Shown piece after piece: positions 26,703 to 34,734 of a stretch of 42,460 nt of DNA. Below the pieces are notes generated by a model. That model saw only the letters and a list, made by a program, of their open reading frames with translations. It ran no database searches and had not been told where the DNA came from. The translations under genes and the position numbers were made by a program. Position 1 is the stretch's first letter, and every line of letters begins with the position of its first letter. The DNA comes from Polyangiaceae bacterium (GTDB taxonomy: Bacteria; Myxococcota_A; Polyangia; Polyangiales; Polyangiaceae): positions 1 through 42,460 of the forward strand of contig JAICQL010000046.1 of assembly GCA_025937895.1 (NCBI GenBank). The letters run 5' to 3'.

Positions 26703-27410
26703 ATGAACTACGCTCCTCGAGCCATCGCAGGCAGTGCGGCGCAGCTTGCCGTGAAGGCGCGCGCCCAATTCATCATGCGCACCTACGGCCACCTGCTGGG
26801 TGCGATTCTGGCGTTTGCCGCGTGCGAGGTGTTCCTTTTCACCAGCGGCCTGTATCGTCCCATCCTCGGCGTGCTGACTGCATCCGGAATGGGTTGGATC
26901 CTCGTGCTCGGCGGCTTCGTGGCGCTTGGTGCGCTGTTCCGTAATCTGGCTCACTCCGCTCGTTCGATGAGCACGCAGTACGCGGGGCTGGGCGCTTACG
27001 TCGTGCTGCAGGCGATCATCTTCGTGCCCTTGCTGGCCATGGCCGAGATGTACGCGCCGGGTGCCATCCAGAGCGCGGGCATGGTGACGCTCCTGGGCTT
27101 TGCGGGTCTGACCGCCGTGGTGTTCACCACCCGCCGCGATTTCTCGTTTCTGGGCGCTGCCATTCGCTGGGGCTTCATCCTGGCGCTGGTGGCGATCGTC
27201 GCCGCGGTGATCTTCGGCTTCTCGCTGGGTACGTTCTTCTCGGTCGCGATGGTCGGTCTCGCGGGCGCCGCGGTCCTGTACGACACCTCGAACGTGCTGC
27301 ACCACTTCCCCGAGGACAGCTACGTAGCGGCTGCGCTCGAGCTGTTCGCCTCGATCGCGCTGATGTTCTGGTACGTGCTGCGGCTGTTCATCGGCAGCTC
27401 ACGCGACTGA
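26703..27410 (+). CDS. Bax inhibitor-1/YccA family membrane protein
   Basis: A 235-residue integral membrane protein with seven hydrophobic helices. The C-terminal part has the family's LYDTSNVLHHFPED and final ALELFASIALMFWYVLRLF. The family includes pH-sensitive calcium leak channels and FtsH-interacting proteins such as YccA; the role here is unknown. The ATG at 26703 gives a normal N-terminus; there is no clear ribosome site. The stop codon lies inside the first copy of a 26-bp intergenic repeat. Confidence 0.9.
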   Translation: MNYAPRAIAGSAAQLAVKARAQFIMRTYGHLLGAILAFAACEVFLFTSGLYRPILGVLTASGMGWILVLGGFVALGALFRNLAHSARSMSTQYAGLGAYVVLQAIIFVPLLAMAEMYAPGAIQSAGMVTLLGFAGLTAVVFTTRRDFSFLGAAIRWGFILALVAIVAAVIFGFSLGTFFSVAMVGLAGAAVLYDTSNVLHHFPEDSYVAAALELFASIALMFWYVLRLFIGSSRD

Positions 27411-27480
27411 AGTCGCGTTGCTGGTAGCCCGACTGAAGTCCCGTTGCGGGTAGCGCGACTGAAGTCGCGTTGCTGGTACG
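27404..27480. repeat. 26-bp tandem repeat, three copies, with palindromic core
   Basis: Units begin at 27404, 27430 and 27456, exactly 26 bases apart, each containing CGACTGAAGTC then (G/C)CGTTGC(T/G)GGTA. Copies 1 and 3 have the perfect inverted repeat GCGACT-GA-AGTCGC. The look is that of a REP-type intergenic element. Copy 1 includes the stop codon of the preceding membrane protein gene. Confidence 0.85.
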
Positions 27481-27632
27481 GCTGTTGAGCGACAGCCATG
27501 TCCGAGAGCAGGGAGCGGGCGCACAGCCCCGCTCTCGTTCTCGTGGCTCTGCTTTGTGGCTCCCGCTCCTGCGGGGAGCCATCAGCACTGAGGGGGAGCT
27601 ACTGAGAGGGCAGCAACTGCTGAGAGGGCAGC
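27411..27632. other. Structured intergenic island between convergent genes
   Basis: Beyond the 26-bp repeats, this 222-base gap holds three hairpins: GCTGT/ACAGC (27481-27496), GAGCGGG/CCCGCTC (27513-27534) and GGCTCCCGC/GCGGGGAGCC with one bulge (27558-27580). It also holds a 12-base direct repeat TGAGAGGGCAGC at 27603 and 27621. The 27558 hairpin could end transcripts from either side. No gene was found. Confidence 0.7.
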
Positions 27633-28478
27633 TTACAACTGCGGGGGAGGGCTGGAGCGGCTGGAGGTGGCACGAGCGTAGCTGCCCAGCACCCGCACCA
27701 TGTCGCCGCGCTGGCTCAGTGCAGACAGAGCGGCGCGCACGCGCTCTTCGTTGCGGTGCCCCTCGAGATCGACGAAGAACACGTATTGCCAGGTCTCCCC
27801 GCCGCGCGGGCGAGACTCGATCCGGCACAGATTGATGCCTGCCTCGTCGAAGATCTGCAGCGCCCGCACCAGCGCTCCGCGCTCGTGAGGCGTGGAGAAA
27901 ACGACGCTCGTCTTGTCGTTGCCGGTGGGCTCGGGCTGGCTCTTGCCCAGCACCACGAAGCGAGTGACGTTGGGCCTGCGATCTTGGATGCCTGCGTGAG
28001 TCAGGCGCACCCCCGCCAGTGCCCCTGCCGCACGGCTGGCGATCGCTCCCGCTGCCAGATCGTCGCGCACCAGGTGCGCTGCCTGGACGGTGGAGCCCGT
28101 CGGCATCTGCGCAGCGCCGGGCAGGTGCTCCGCCAGCCATTTGCGGCACTGGGCCAGGCCCTGCGGGTGGGAATACACTCGCTCGATGCGCAGCGGATCG
28201 GGAGCGTTCGTGAGCAGGCACTGCTCGATGTCCACCATCACCTCGCCGCACAAGCCGAGCGGGGTCTCGAGCAGGGTATCTTGAGTGAACGTGACCCCGC
28301 CTTCGATCGAGTTCTCGATCGGCACGACGCCCCACTCACCGTCGCCGCGCGCGACCCCCTCGAACACCGCGGGGATGGACGCGGCCGCGATCAACTCGGC
28401 GTGGTCACCAAAGTATTCACGGGCGGCCTCGTGAGTGAACGCGCCCACGGGGCCCAGGTAGACGACTCGCTGCGGCAT
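27633..28478 (-). CDS. pheA: Prephenate dehydratase (monofunctional, with ACT domain)
   Basis: Converts prephenate to phenylpyruvate in phenylalanine synthesis. It has 281 residues. The catalytic domain starts VVYLGPVGAFTHEAA and has VPIENSIEGGV and the active-site NVTRF motif. The C-terminal ACT domain has ERGALVRAL and the phenylalanine-binding RIESRP motif, so feedback inhibition by phenylalanine is expected. The last dozen residues are a Ser/Pro/Arg tail that runs into the repeat island. The ATG directly follows the stop of the SCP2 gene (TAAATG), implying coupling. There is no chorismate mutase domain. Confidence 0.95.
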   Translation of the reverse strand: MPQRVVYLGPVGAFTHEAAREYFGDHAELIAAASIPAVFEGVARGDGEWGVVPIENSIEGGVTFTQDTLLETPLGLCGEVMVDIEQCLLTNAPDPLRIERVYSHPQGLAQCRKWLAEHLPGAAQMPTGSTVQAAHLVRDDLAAGAIASRAAGALAGVRLTHAGIQDRRPNVTRFVVLGKSQPEPTGNDKTSVVFSTPHERGALVRALQIFDEAGINLCRIESRPRGGETWQYVFFVDLEGHRNEERVRAALSALSQRGDMVRVLGSYARATSSRSSPPPQL

Positions 28479-28805
28479 TTAGCGGGCGAGATCTGCCAGG
28501 TTCTGCAGCTTGAGCGCCAGTCCCAGATCCCCGTCGATGCGAAGCTTGCCCTGAAAGTAGAGCTGCTGCCCGTTGGCGCGGCCCTCGACCAGGTCGACGA
28601 AATCCCCCGCGTCCAGGCTGATCGTGCAATCCGCGGGGCCATCGCCCTCACGGGCACCCACCGCGTCTTTGAGGTTGACCAGCCAGGTACCGCCGCCGTT
28701 GCCCTCCAATACGAACTTGTAGATCGCGCCGAAGTTGGCGGCCAGCGAAGGGTCCTTCGAGACTTTAGCAGCGATGCGTTCAATCAGTTCTTTTGCTGTG
28801 GTCAC
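28479..28805 (-). CDS. SCP2 sterol-carrier-like domain protein
   Basis: A stand-alone SCP2 lipid-binding domain of 108 residues (FGAIYKFVLEG...TWLVNL...CTISLDAGDFVDLVEGRANGQQLYFQGKLRIDGDLGLALKL, given in pieces). The family binds fatty acyl or sterol-like lipids in a hydrophobic tunnel. The GTG at 28805 was chosen because GAGAGG lies 8 bases upstream and it starts the domain correctly; the open frame runs to 28886. It abuts pheA, a pairing with no obvious metabolic logic. Confidence 0.85.
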   Translation of the reverse strand: MTTAKELIERIAAKVSKDPSLAANFGAIYKFVLEGNGGGTWLVNLKDAVGAREGDGPADCTISLDAGDFVDLVEGRANGQQLYFQGKLRIDGDLGLALKLQNLADLAR

Positions 28806-29122
28806 GGTGTTCGCCTCTCGTCCAAGTCGTATCCAGCTGCCTGCGAAAATGAGCGTATGCCCCGAGACAGTGTGCCTGCTCGACACTAGTACCCCGCGCA
28901 GCGCGGAGCGATCGGAATCTGCGCCTCTGCCCCGAGACTGAGAGGCCGAAGCAGAATTGCCCGCACGCCGGGCGCCGTGGCACGCTGAGCCGTGTTTTTC
29001 GCTCGCCTGGCGGACAAAGTGCGGTGGAGAATGCGCTATACGGAAGCTGATGGCCTCGATCCTCTTCGCTCCTTCCGGACGCGCCGAGCCGTTCGCCAGA
29101 GAGCCGCTGGCGGTGAATTGAA
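28806..29122. other. Non-coding divergent stretch between SCP2 and thiD genes
   Basis: 317 bases. It must hold promoters for both directions, but I cannot place a convincing -35/-10 pair. A perfect CGCCAG/CTGGCG hairpin (29094-29112, 7-base loop) lies just before the thiD start. A TPP riboswitch was looked for and not found. Confidence 0.55.
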
Positions 29123-29992
29123 GTGAAACGACGGAACGGCGCCTCAGGCCTACCTCATCCAGAGCCCAGCGAGCCCGCAGAGGCCGCGCCCGCCGTGCCC
29201 CGAGTGCTGGCCATCGCCGGCTCGGATCCGAGCGGCGGCGCGGGCCTGCAGGCGGATCTCAAGACGCTGCAAGCGCTCGGCGTGTACGCCACCAGCGTCG
29301 TCACGGCGGTCACCGTCCAGGACACACAGCGCGTGTACGAGGTGGCGCCGATAGACCCGTGGCTGGTCGAGCGCCAGCTGACCACCGTGCTGGAGGACGT
29401 GGGGGCGGACGCGATCAAGATTGGCATGCTCGCTCGGCGTGACACCGTCGAACTGGTGACGCGAGTGTGTCAGAGCAAGGCCCGCGGCATCCCCATCGTC
29501 CTGGATCCCGTGCTGGTGTCGAGCAGCGGGCACGAGTTGCTGGAGGTCTCCGGGCACACCGCGTTAATCCAGCGCCTGATGCCACTGTGCGCGCTCGTGA
29601 CCCCCAACGCGCCGGAGGCGGAGTTGCTGACGGGTATCCCCGTCCGCGAGGAATCGCACCTGCATCAGGCCGCCGATCGGCTGCTCTTGATGGGGCAGTC
29701 TGCCGTCTTTATCACGGGCGGCCATCTGCCGGGGGAGCGTGTGGTGGATCTGCTGCGCACGGCGGATGGCCTGGAGCGCCGCTTCGACTCGCCGCGGCTG
29801 CCGGATACACCGCACGGTACCGGATGTACTCTGGCGTCCGCGATCGCCGCGGGCCTGGGGCACGGCTTCACTCTGGAAAGCGCGGTGGAACGCGCTCATA
29901 CTTTCGTTCATGACGCCATCGCTCGTGCACCCCGACCAGGCCACGGGCGGCGTTGTTTCCATCACGCGGAGCCAGGCCTCGGTGCGCACTGA
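29123..29992 (+). CDS. thiD: Hydroxymethylpyrimidine/phosphomethylpyrimidine kinase ThiD
   Basis: Phosphorylates HMP and HMP-phosphate for thiamine synthesis. It has 289 residues from the GTG at 29123. The core has VLAIAGSDPSGGAGLQADLK, IKIGMLA, LDPVLVSSSG, TPNAPEAELLTG and the active-site HGTGCTLASAIAAG (ribokinase-type anion hole). About 25 residues precede the conserved start, so a GTG at 29195 or 29204 is a real alternative. The C-terminus is slightly extended and overlaps the next gene by 11 bases. No other thi gene is nearby. Confidence 0.92.
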   Translation: MKRRNGASGLPHPEPSEPAEAAPAVPRVLAIAGSDPSGGAGLQADLKTLQALGVYATSVVTAVTVQDTQRVYEVAPIDPWLVERQLTTVLEDVGADAIKIGMLARRDTVELVTRVCQSKARGIPIVLDPVLVSSSGHELLEVSGHTALIQRLMPLCALVTPNAPEAELLTGIPVREESHLHQAADRLLLMGQSAVFITGGHLPGERVVDLLRTADGLERRFDSPRLPDTPHGTGCTLASAIAAGLGHGFTLESAVERAHTFVHDAIARAPRPGHGRRCFHHAEPGLGAH

Positions 29993-31070
29993 GCTGCGGC
30001 TCGCGCGCCGTCCGGCGCCGCTCGCGCGCCATCTGGCATCAGTGGCGCTTCTGGTGCCGCTGGCGTGTCATACGGATACCTCAGGTCTCGAGCGGCGCGA
30101 TCCGCCGCTGCATGAGCTGGATGGATCAGCGGGCTCCGCCAGCAGCCCGGAGCCATCGTCAGCAATGCCCGGCAGCAGCGGTGGCGACAGCGAGCCGAGC
30201 ACACCTCTGGAGGGTGGCTCGCTGGTGGTGCTGGACGGTCTGGTGGATGGCGGCAGGCTGTTCGCGTGCCTGCGTGACGCTGCCAGCGGAGCGGCGCTCG
30301 CTGGCGCCGGCGAGCTGGCCCCAGCCCCCGTCCCAGCCGAGGGCCTCGACTTCGGCAGCTTTCATCGCATCCCGTTCTCGTGGGACCTGGGCGCGGTGGA
30401 CGTGGAGGTGGAGCTGTTCCGGGCCGAGCCAGGCGTGCCACAGACCGAGAGCTGTGAGGCGCTGCACGAGGCAGCTCTACCACTGCCGCCAGTCGCGCCC
30501 GACGCAGGAGCGGTTCCGCTGCCCGCCGTACGCAGCGCCGGCGCGCTCACCCTTGCGCGAGGCTCACTGTTCGAGGGGCGTCACTACCTGCTCGCTGCCA
30601 CCGGCTGTGCAGCCCCGGATGCCGTGGCCGCGCCGCAGCTGTGCGGCGATCCGGACCCACTCTTTGGCGCACGCTCCGAGCTGCTGCTGGTCGAGTTTGG
30701 TCTGGAGCTGCCCGATGACGCCGGAAACTTCGGCCTGCAGTTCCTGAACGCCAGCCGCTGGCTGGGCCCCACGGATGTGCTGCTGCAGGTGGGCGTGCCG
30801 GAGGTGTCGGTGCCGTTCGTCAGCGGCGTAGGCTTCGGCGTGCTGCGGCCGCGCGCCGTGGCCACGGTAGAGCAGCCGTTCGCGCTGGAGCTGCGCGGCC
30901 GGGGCTCCAACGTCGTACCCTACAGCCAGACCTGGATGGACACGGCTCGAGCGAGCGCGCTCGAGCTGCAGCCAGGCAAGAGTTACTTGCTCGCCAGCAT
31001 CGGCCCGCCGCCGGGCAGCGATGGCGCGGGCTCGTCGGCGCCGCGCCTGGTGCTGATCCCGGCAGAATAG
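29982..31070 (+). CDS. Exported lipoprotein-like protein, unknown function
   Basis: A 362-residue protein with an Arg-rich n-region, a hydrophobic core (LASVALLVPLAC) and a possible lipobox Cys, then a Ser/Gly/Pro spacer (about 45-75). The rest is beta-rich without a domain I recognise; paired Cys residues suggest disulphides. The GTG at 29982 gives the best signal peptide (AGG upstream); an ATG at 29910 lies deep inside thiD. It is probably cotranscribed with thiD. The lipobox is not canonical (Pro at -3), so a simple secreted protein is also possible. Confidence 0.7.
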   Translation: MRTELRLARRPAPLARHLASVALLVPLACHTDTSGLERRDPPLHELDGSAGSASSPEPSSAMPGSSGGDSEPSTPLEGGSLVVLDGLVDGGRLFACLRDAASGAALAGAGELAPAPVPAEGLDFGSFHRIPFSWDLGAVDVEVELFRAEPGVPQTESCEALHEAALPLPPVAPDAGAVPLPAVRSAGALTLARGSLFEGRHYLLAATGCAAPDAVAAPQLCGDPDPLFGARSELLLVEFGLELPDDAGNFGLQFLNASRWLGPTDVLLQVGVPEVSVPFVSGVGFGVLRPRAVATVEQPFALELRGRGSNVVPYSQTWMDTARASALELQPGKSYLLASIGPPPGSDGAGSSAPRLVLIPAE

Positions 31071-31100
31071 CGCGAGAGCGGCACGGCGCCTTCGCTCGGC

Positions 31101-31961
31101 TCAGTGCTCCTCTTTCAGCTTCGCCAGCTCGTCGCGAGCGGTGAAGCGGAGCGGGCTGTTGGGAAACCTGCGCAGGAAGTTGCGCAGCGTGTTCTTTGCG
31201 TCATTCCACGCCTCCAGATCGAGCTGAACTTGCCCGAGCAGCAGCGTGGCATCGTCGGTTACCTCGTTGCTGGTGGCTCCCTCCGAGAGCTCCAGCAGCA
31301 ATGAGAGCGCCTCGCGCTGCCGGTTCTGGGTGCGCAGCACGCGGGCTAGCTGATAGCGCGCCTCATCGGCGTGCGGCGCGTCGTCGTTGTTCTCGACGGA
31401 GCTGCGCAGCGCGCGCTCCGCATCCTGCCAGCGCTCGGCGCGGATGTGATCCAGCCCGGTGTTGTAGGCGATGACCGACATCTCGTTGCGAAAGCGCTCC
31501 ACCGCACGCTCGAAGTGCGCGCGCTCGGCGCGCGACAGCGGCAGCTTGGACAGCTCCGGCCAGCGCTTGAGCGCTTCACCCCGATTCTGGCTGGTGATCA
31601 GATCCTGAAACTCCATCGCACGCCGCTCGGCTACGGCTCTGGCCTCCTCCCGCCCCTCGAGCAGCTTGATCTCCTTCTCCAGTCGCTCCACGTTGCTGCG
31701 CAGCGTCTTGGTGACGGCCTGCTCTGCGTCCACGCGGGCGTCGATCAGCACCTTGGCTCCCAGCAGGACGAGGGCCACGACCAGCGCATAGAATCCCACA
31801 CTGCTGAATTTCAGATTGCGCTCGTAGCCTTGCTGCCGCTTGCCGATGGCGTGGATATCGGCGGAGAGGCCATTCACCAGATTGTTGGTCTTGATGGTCA
31901 GCGCGCGGCTCTCGACGATTTCTCTCTTGATTTCCTCGAGTTCTTCTCCGAAGTCGTCCAT
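31101..31961 (-). CDS. Membrane-anchored coiled-coil/TPR protein
   Basis: A 286-residue protein. Residues 1-50 are a charged cytoplasmic helix. A transmembrane segment follows (about 54-73, FYALVVALVLLGAKVLI), then a coiled coil (about 75-115) and TPR-like repeats to the end (YNTGLDHIRAERWQDAERAL; YQLARVLRTQNRQREALSLL; NTLRNFLRRFPNSPLRFTA). The last part resembles the TPR tail of CpoB/YbgF proteins. It is probably a periplasmic scaffold. The ATG has AGGA about 10 bases upstream. It is divergent from efp and convergent with the previous lipoprotein. Confidence 0.8.
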   Translation of the reverse strand: MDDFGEELEEIKREIVESRALTIKTNNLVNGLSADIHAIGKRQQGYERNLKFSSVGFYALVVALVLLGAKVLIDARVDAEQAVTKTLRSNVERLEKEIKLLEGREEARAVAERRAMEFQDLITSQNRGEALKRWPELSKLPLSRAERAHFERAVERFRNEMSVIAYNTGLDHIRAERWQDAERALRSSVENNDDAPHADEARYQLARVLRTQNRQREALSLLLELSEGATSNEVTDDATLLLGQVQLDLEAWNDAKNTLRNFLRRFPNSPLRFTARDELAKLKEEH

Positions 31962-32118
31962 GTAGACTTGTCCTGTCAGGCCGTGGGGCAGCTGGCGGCA
32001 GGGCGGGCGCGGGAGAGCGCCGGCGAGCGTCAGGGGGAGGCGGCGCGCGTGTGTGCGCGGGATCGCGAGATTTTTTGGGCTTGAATACCCGACCCGCGAT
32101 CGTTAGAGGCTAGGCACG

Positions 32119-32688
32119 ATGGATACCAGTGATCTGAAGAAGGGGCTGAAGTTCATGTACGACGGCCAGCCCTGGGTGTGTGTGGACTTTCAGTTTGTCA
32201 AACCGGGGAAGGGACAAGCCTTCACCCGCACCAAGATGCGCCATCTGCTCACGGGCTCGACCGTCGAGAAGAACATCCGATCCAACGAGAAGATCTCGCC
32301 CGCAGACGCGGAAGACCGAGCGCTCCAGTACATCTATCAAGACGGCGATACCTTTGTTTTCATGCATCAGCACTCCGGCGACCAGATTTCGGTGCCGAAA
32401 GAGGCCGTGGGGGAAGACGCTGACTTCTTGACGGACGGTCTGGAGTGCATGGTTACGATCTATGAGGGCAATCCGATCGGCGTCGTGCTTCCACCACACG
32501 TGACCCTCCAGGTCACCGCCACCGAGCCGGGCATGAAGGGTGACACGGCGAGCAGCGTCACCAAGCCCGCGACCGTGTCGACGGGCGCGCAGATCGCCGT
32601 GCCGCTGTTCATCAATGAGGGTGACTGGGTGCGCATCGACACGCGCAGTCGCGCGTACCTGGAGCGCTCCAAGGCGCCAGGCTCCTGA
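32119..32688 (+). CDS. efp: Translation elongation factor P
   Basis: EF-P rescues ribosomes stalled at polyproline. It has 189 residues and three beta-barrel domains. The tip loop reads FVKPGKGQAF with Lys31 in the place of E. coli Lys34, so an EpmA/EpmB-type beta-lysyl modification is the likely activation. The EF-P signature ATEPGMKGDTASS is present. GAGG lies upstream of the ATG. A 24-bp tandem repeat follows the stop. The giant and Pro-rich proteins of this genome would depend on EF-P. Confidence 0.96.
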   Translation: MDTSDLKKGLKFMYDGQPWVCVDFQFVKPGKGQAFTRTKMRHLLTGSTVEKNIRSNEKISPADAEDRALQYIYQDGDTFVFMHQHSGDQISVPKEAVGEDADFLTDGLECMVTIYEGNPIGVVLPPHVTLQVTATEPGMKGDTASSVTKPATVSTGAQIAVPLFINEGDWVRIDTRSRAYLERSKAPGS

Positions 32689-32711
32689 GCAGGCCAGCTC
32701 CACTGCTTGCC

Positions 32712-32783
32712 GGAGCTCCAACGGCATTGCTCTTCGGAGCTCCTACGGCACTGCTTGCCGGAGCTCCTACGGCATTGCTCGCC
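32712..32783. repeat. 24-bp tandem repeat after efp, three copies
   Basis: Units start at 32712, 32736 and 32760, exactly 24 bases apart. Each begins with the palindrome GGAGCTCC, followed by (A/T)ACGGCA(T/C)TGCT. A degenerate partial copy precedes (about 32694-32711). It lies between convergent genes. Confidence 0.85.
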
Positions 32784-32824
32784 GAGCCCATCGCCAGCAC
32801 TGCCGCGTGCCGTGCAGCCTGGCG

Positions 32825-34705
32825 TCAACCACTCTTCGGATCGGGCAAAATCACGTAAGCGCGGCCCGCCATCACGCAGGCGGCCGCCTGGGCGTTGTTG
32901 CTGACGACACAATCGCGGAGCCGCGCCGGCACTGCAGGGTCGTCAAAGACCCATAGCGCCGGCTTGTCATTGCCCGCGACGAGCAGACCATCGGCAATGG
33001 ACACGATCGAGTAGCGGCCATTGGGAGATAGCGGGCTGCCCAGCGGTGGGTGAGGGGGACGCGGGCCCACCCAGATGGTACCCAGAAAACCCGCGATCCC
33101 GGCCTCGGACCAGGCCACCGGCGCAATCCTGGGTGCCTCGAAGCCACTGCCGGCGCGGCACACGCCGGGCCGCGGTGCAACCAACTCGGTCGGGATGGGC
33201 GGCAGCACGCTGCCACCCGGTGCCCTCGCGAGCCACGACACCTCGGAGCGATCGCAAGGAAAGGCCACGCCGCGCAACTGCTCACCGGCCCGGGAAATGA
33301 CAGCCATGCTCCAGGCGTCCACCTCGGCGCTGGCGTCGTATTCGAAGCGGCCATCGGGAGCTGCCCGGACCACCCCGGAGGGAGTCAGCAGCAGCAGCGA
33401 GCCATCTGCGTGGAAGCTGATGGGGCTGAGGTGCGGCCCGGCGTCGGCCGCGCGCGGCAGCGCCTGCAGCGGGACGAGCTTGATCACTCGCCGCTTGACC
33501 AGCTTGCTCAGCAGTTGCGTGCGCTCTCTGGCGAGGAATCGCTCCGTGTCCGCCCTGGCGCCCGTCGGAAACCAGGAGTGCTGCTCCAGCGCAGCAAGAG
33601 CACGCTCGGGGTGGCCCGCCGCCAGCTCGGCGTTGATGCTGGCCATGGTCAGTGCCTCGAAGGGCGCGCGCAGATCTCCGCAGCTGAGCTCGCTCCCGCT
33701 GTCCAGCGCGACACGGGCCACGCCCGACTCGGCGCAGAGCGTGGAGTACAGGCGCCGAGCGTTGGCCACATTGGCCGCGATCGCGCGGCTGACCTCCGCC
33801 GCAGCGGCAGCGCCTCCAGAGCGCGCCGAGCCAGCGCGCACCGTCTCCAGCGAGGCGAGGCGCACGAACGACGCCAGCGGCTCGAACGCATCGCGCGAGA
33901 GCCCAGCGGGACGATCGAGCCAGACGAAGCTGGCGCGCAGCTCGGGCGCGGGCGGTGCCGCGAACAGCAGGGTCATCTCCACGTCGTCGCGGCCGTCGGA
34001 GTCGCGATCCCGCGATACCACCTCCAGCCGCAAGGTCTCGCCCGGCGCCGGGGCTGCCAGGCGAAAGCCGGCGATCTTTGCGTTGGGCCGTGACGGCGCG
34101 AAGACGCTGACGCTGCGCTCTGGCGTGCGCGGGAGCAGCGGTGCAGCGCAGCTGGCGCGGATATCGAGCGAGACCGAGTTGGGGCCCGTCTGATCGAGGT
34201 GGGTCTCGTGAGTGCAGGTGGGCCCGGTTGGCAAGAAGCCGGGGGCGGAGCCGATCAGTCGGGGCTCGCCCTCTTCCGGAAACATCCACAGCTCGCCGAT
34301 GACCGGTTTGTCGGGGGTGCCGACCAGCCAGGCCAGCACGTCACCGTCGTTGCCGCCAGCGAGACCTCCGACCAGACCGAGGCGGAAGACGAGGCCGTCC
34401 GGAGCGGACAGCTTGCGCTCTCCCAGCCGCCACTCGCGCGCGTCGGGCGGTGCGAGCAGCGCGCCGCGGCTGATGGTTTCGGGCTGTCGTGTCGTTCCCG
34501 CGTCGGCGGCGGCCTTGACGAGATCCGCTGCGCGAGTGGGCGCTCCCGCGCTGGAGACCGTGCCGAAGGGCGTATATGGCTTCCGATCCGAGTCGAAGAG
34601 GTCACAGGCGGCGAGGCCACAGGCGCTCAGGAGCGCCAGGGCAGCCAGCGCTCGGCGCAACACGGGCTCAGTCGGTGAGGGCACTGGAGGACGGCACAGA
34701 GCCAT
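32825..34705 (-). CDS. Large lipoprotein, unknown function
   Basis: A 626-residue exported lipoprotein. The signal is RRALAALALLSACGLAAC, with lipidated Cys34. A Ser/Ala linker follows, then a mixed region of beta segments and helices. A DRDSDGRDD stretch (about residue 230-240) looks like a calcium-binding DxDxDG loop. The C-terminal third has repeated beta strands around Pro/Gly turns (SPISFHADGSLLLLTPSGV; SPNGRYSIVSIADGLL) like a beta-propeller. I recognise no named family. The frame is open to 35500, but everything upstream of 34705 is antisense to the neighbouring gene. A GTG about 14 codons downstream is an alternative start. Confidence 0.72.
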   Translation of the reverse strand: MALCRPPVPSPTEPVLRRALAALALLSACGLAACDLFDSDRKPYTPFGTVSSAGAPTRAADLVKAAADAGTTRQPETISRGALLAPPDAREWRLGERKLSAPDGLVFRLGLVGGLAGGNDGDVLAWLVGTPDKPVIGELWMFPEEGEPRLIGSAPGFLPTGPTCTHETHLDQTGPNSVSLDIRASCAAPLLPRTPERSVSVFAPSRPNAKIAGFRLAAPAPGETLRLEVVSRDRDSDGRDDVEMTLLFAAPPAPELRASFVWLDRPAGLSRDAFEPLASFVRLASLETVRAGSARSGGAAAAAEVSRAIAANVANARRLYSTLCAESGVARVALDSGSELSCGDLRAPFEALTMASINAELAAGHPERALAALEQHSWFPTGARADTERFLARERTQLLSKLVKRRVIKLVPLQALPRAADAGPHLSPISFHADGSLLLLTPSGVVRAAPDGRFEYDASAEVDAWSMAVISRAGEQLRGVAFPCDRSEVSWLARAPGGSVLPPIPTELVAPRPGVCRAGSGFEAPRIAPVAWSEAGIAGFLGTIWVGPRPPHPPLGSPLSPNGRYSIVSIADGLLVAGNDKPALWVFDDPAVPARLRDCVVSNNAQAAACVMAGRAYVILPDPKSG

Positions 34706-34734
34706 TTCATGACGGCGTGCGGACGGCAAAATAT

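Noticed and set aside
28978..28999. CACG...CGTG followed by TTTTT, resembling a terminator
   Set aside because: The stem is only four base pairs and no gene ends nearby on that strand.
28930..29000. Possible TPP riboswitch before thiD (CTGAGAG at about 28937)
   Set aside because: The second conserved block (ACCTGAT...GCCAGCG) is missing, and the site is too far from the start with no matching stems.
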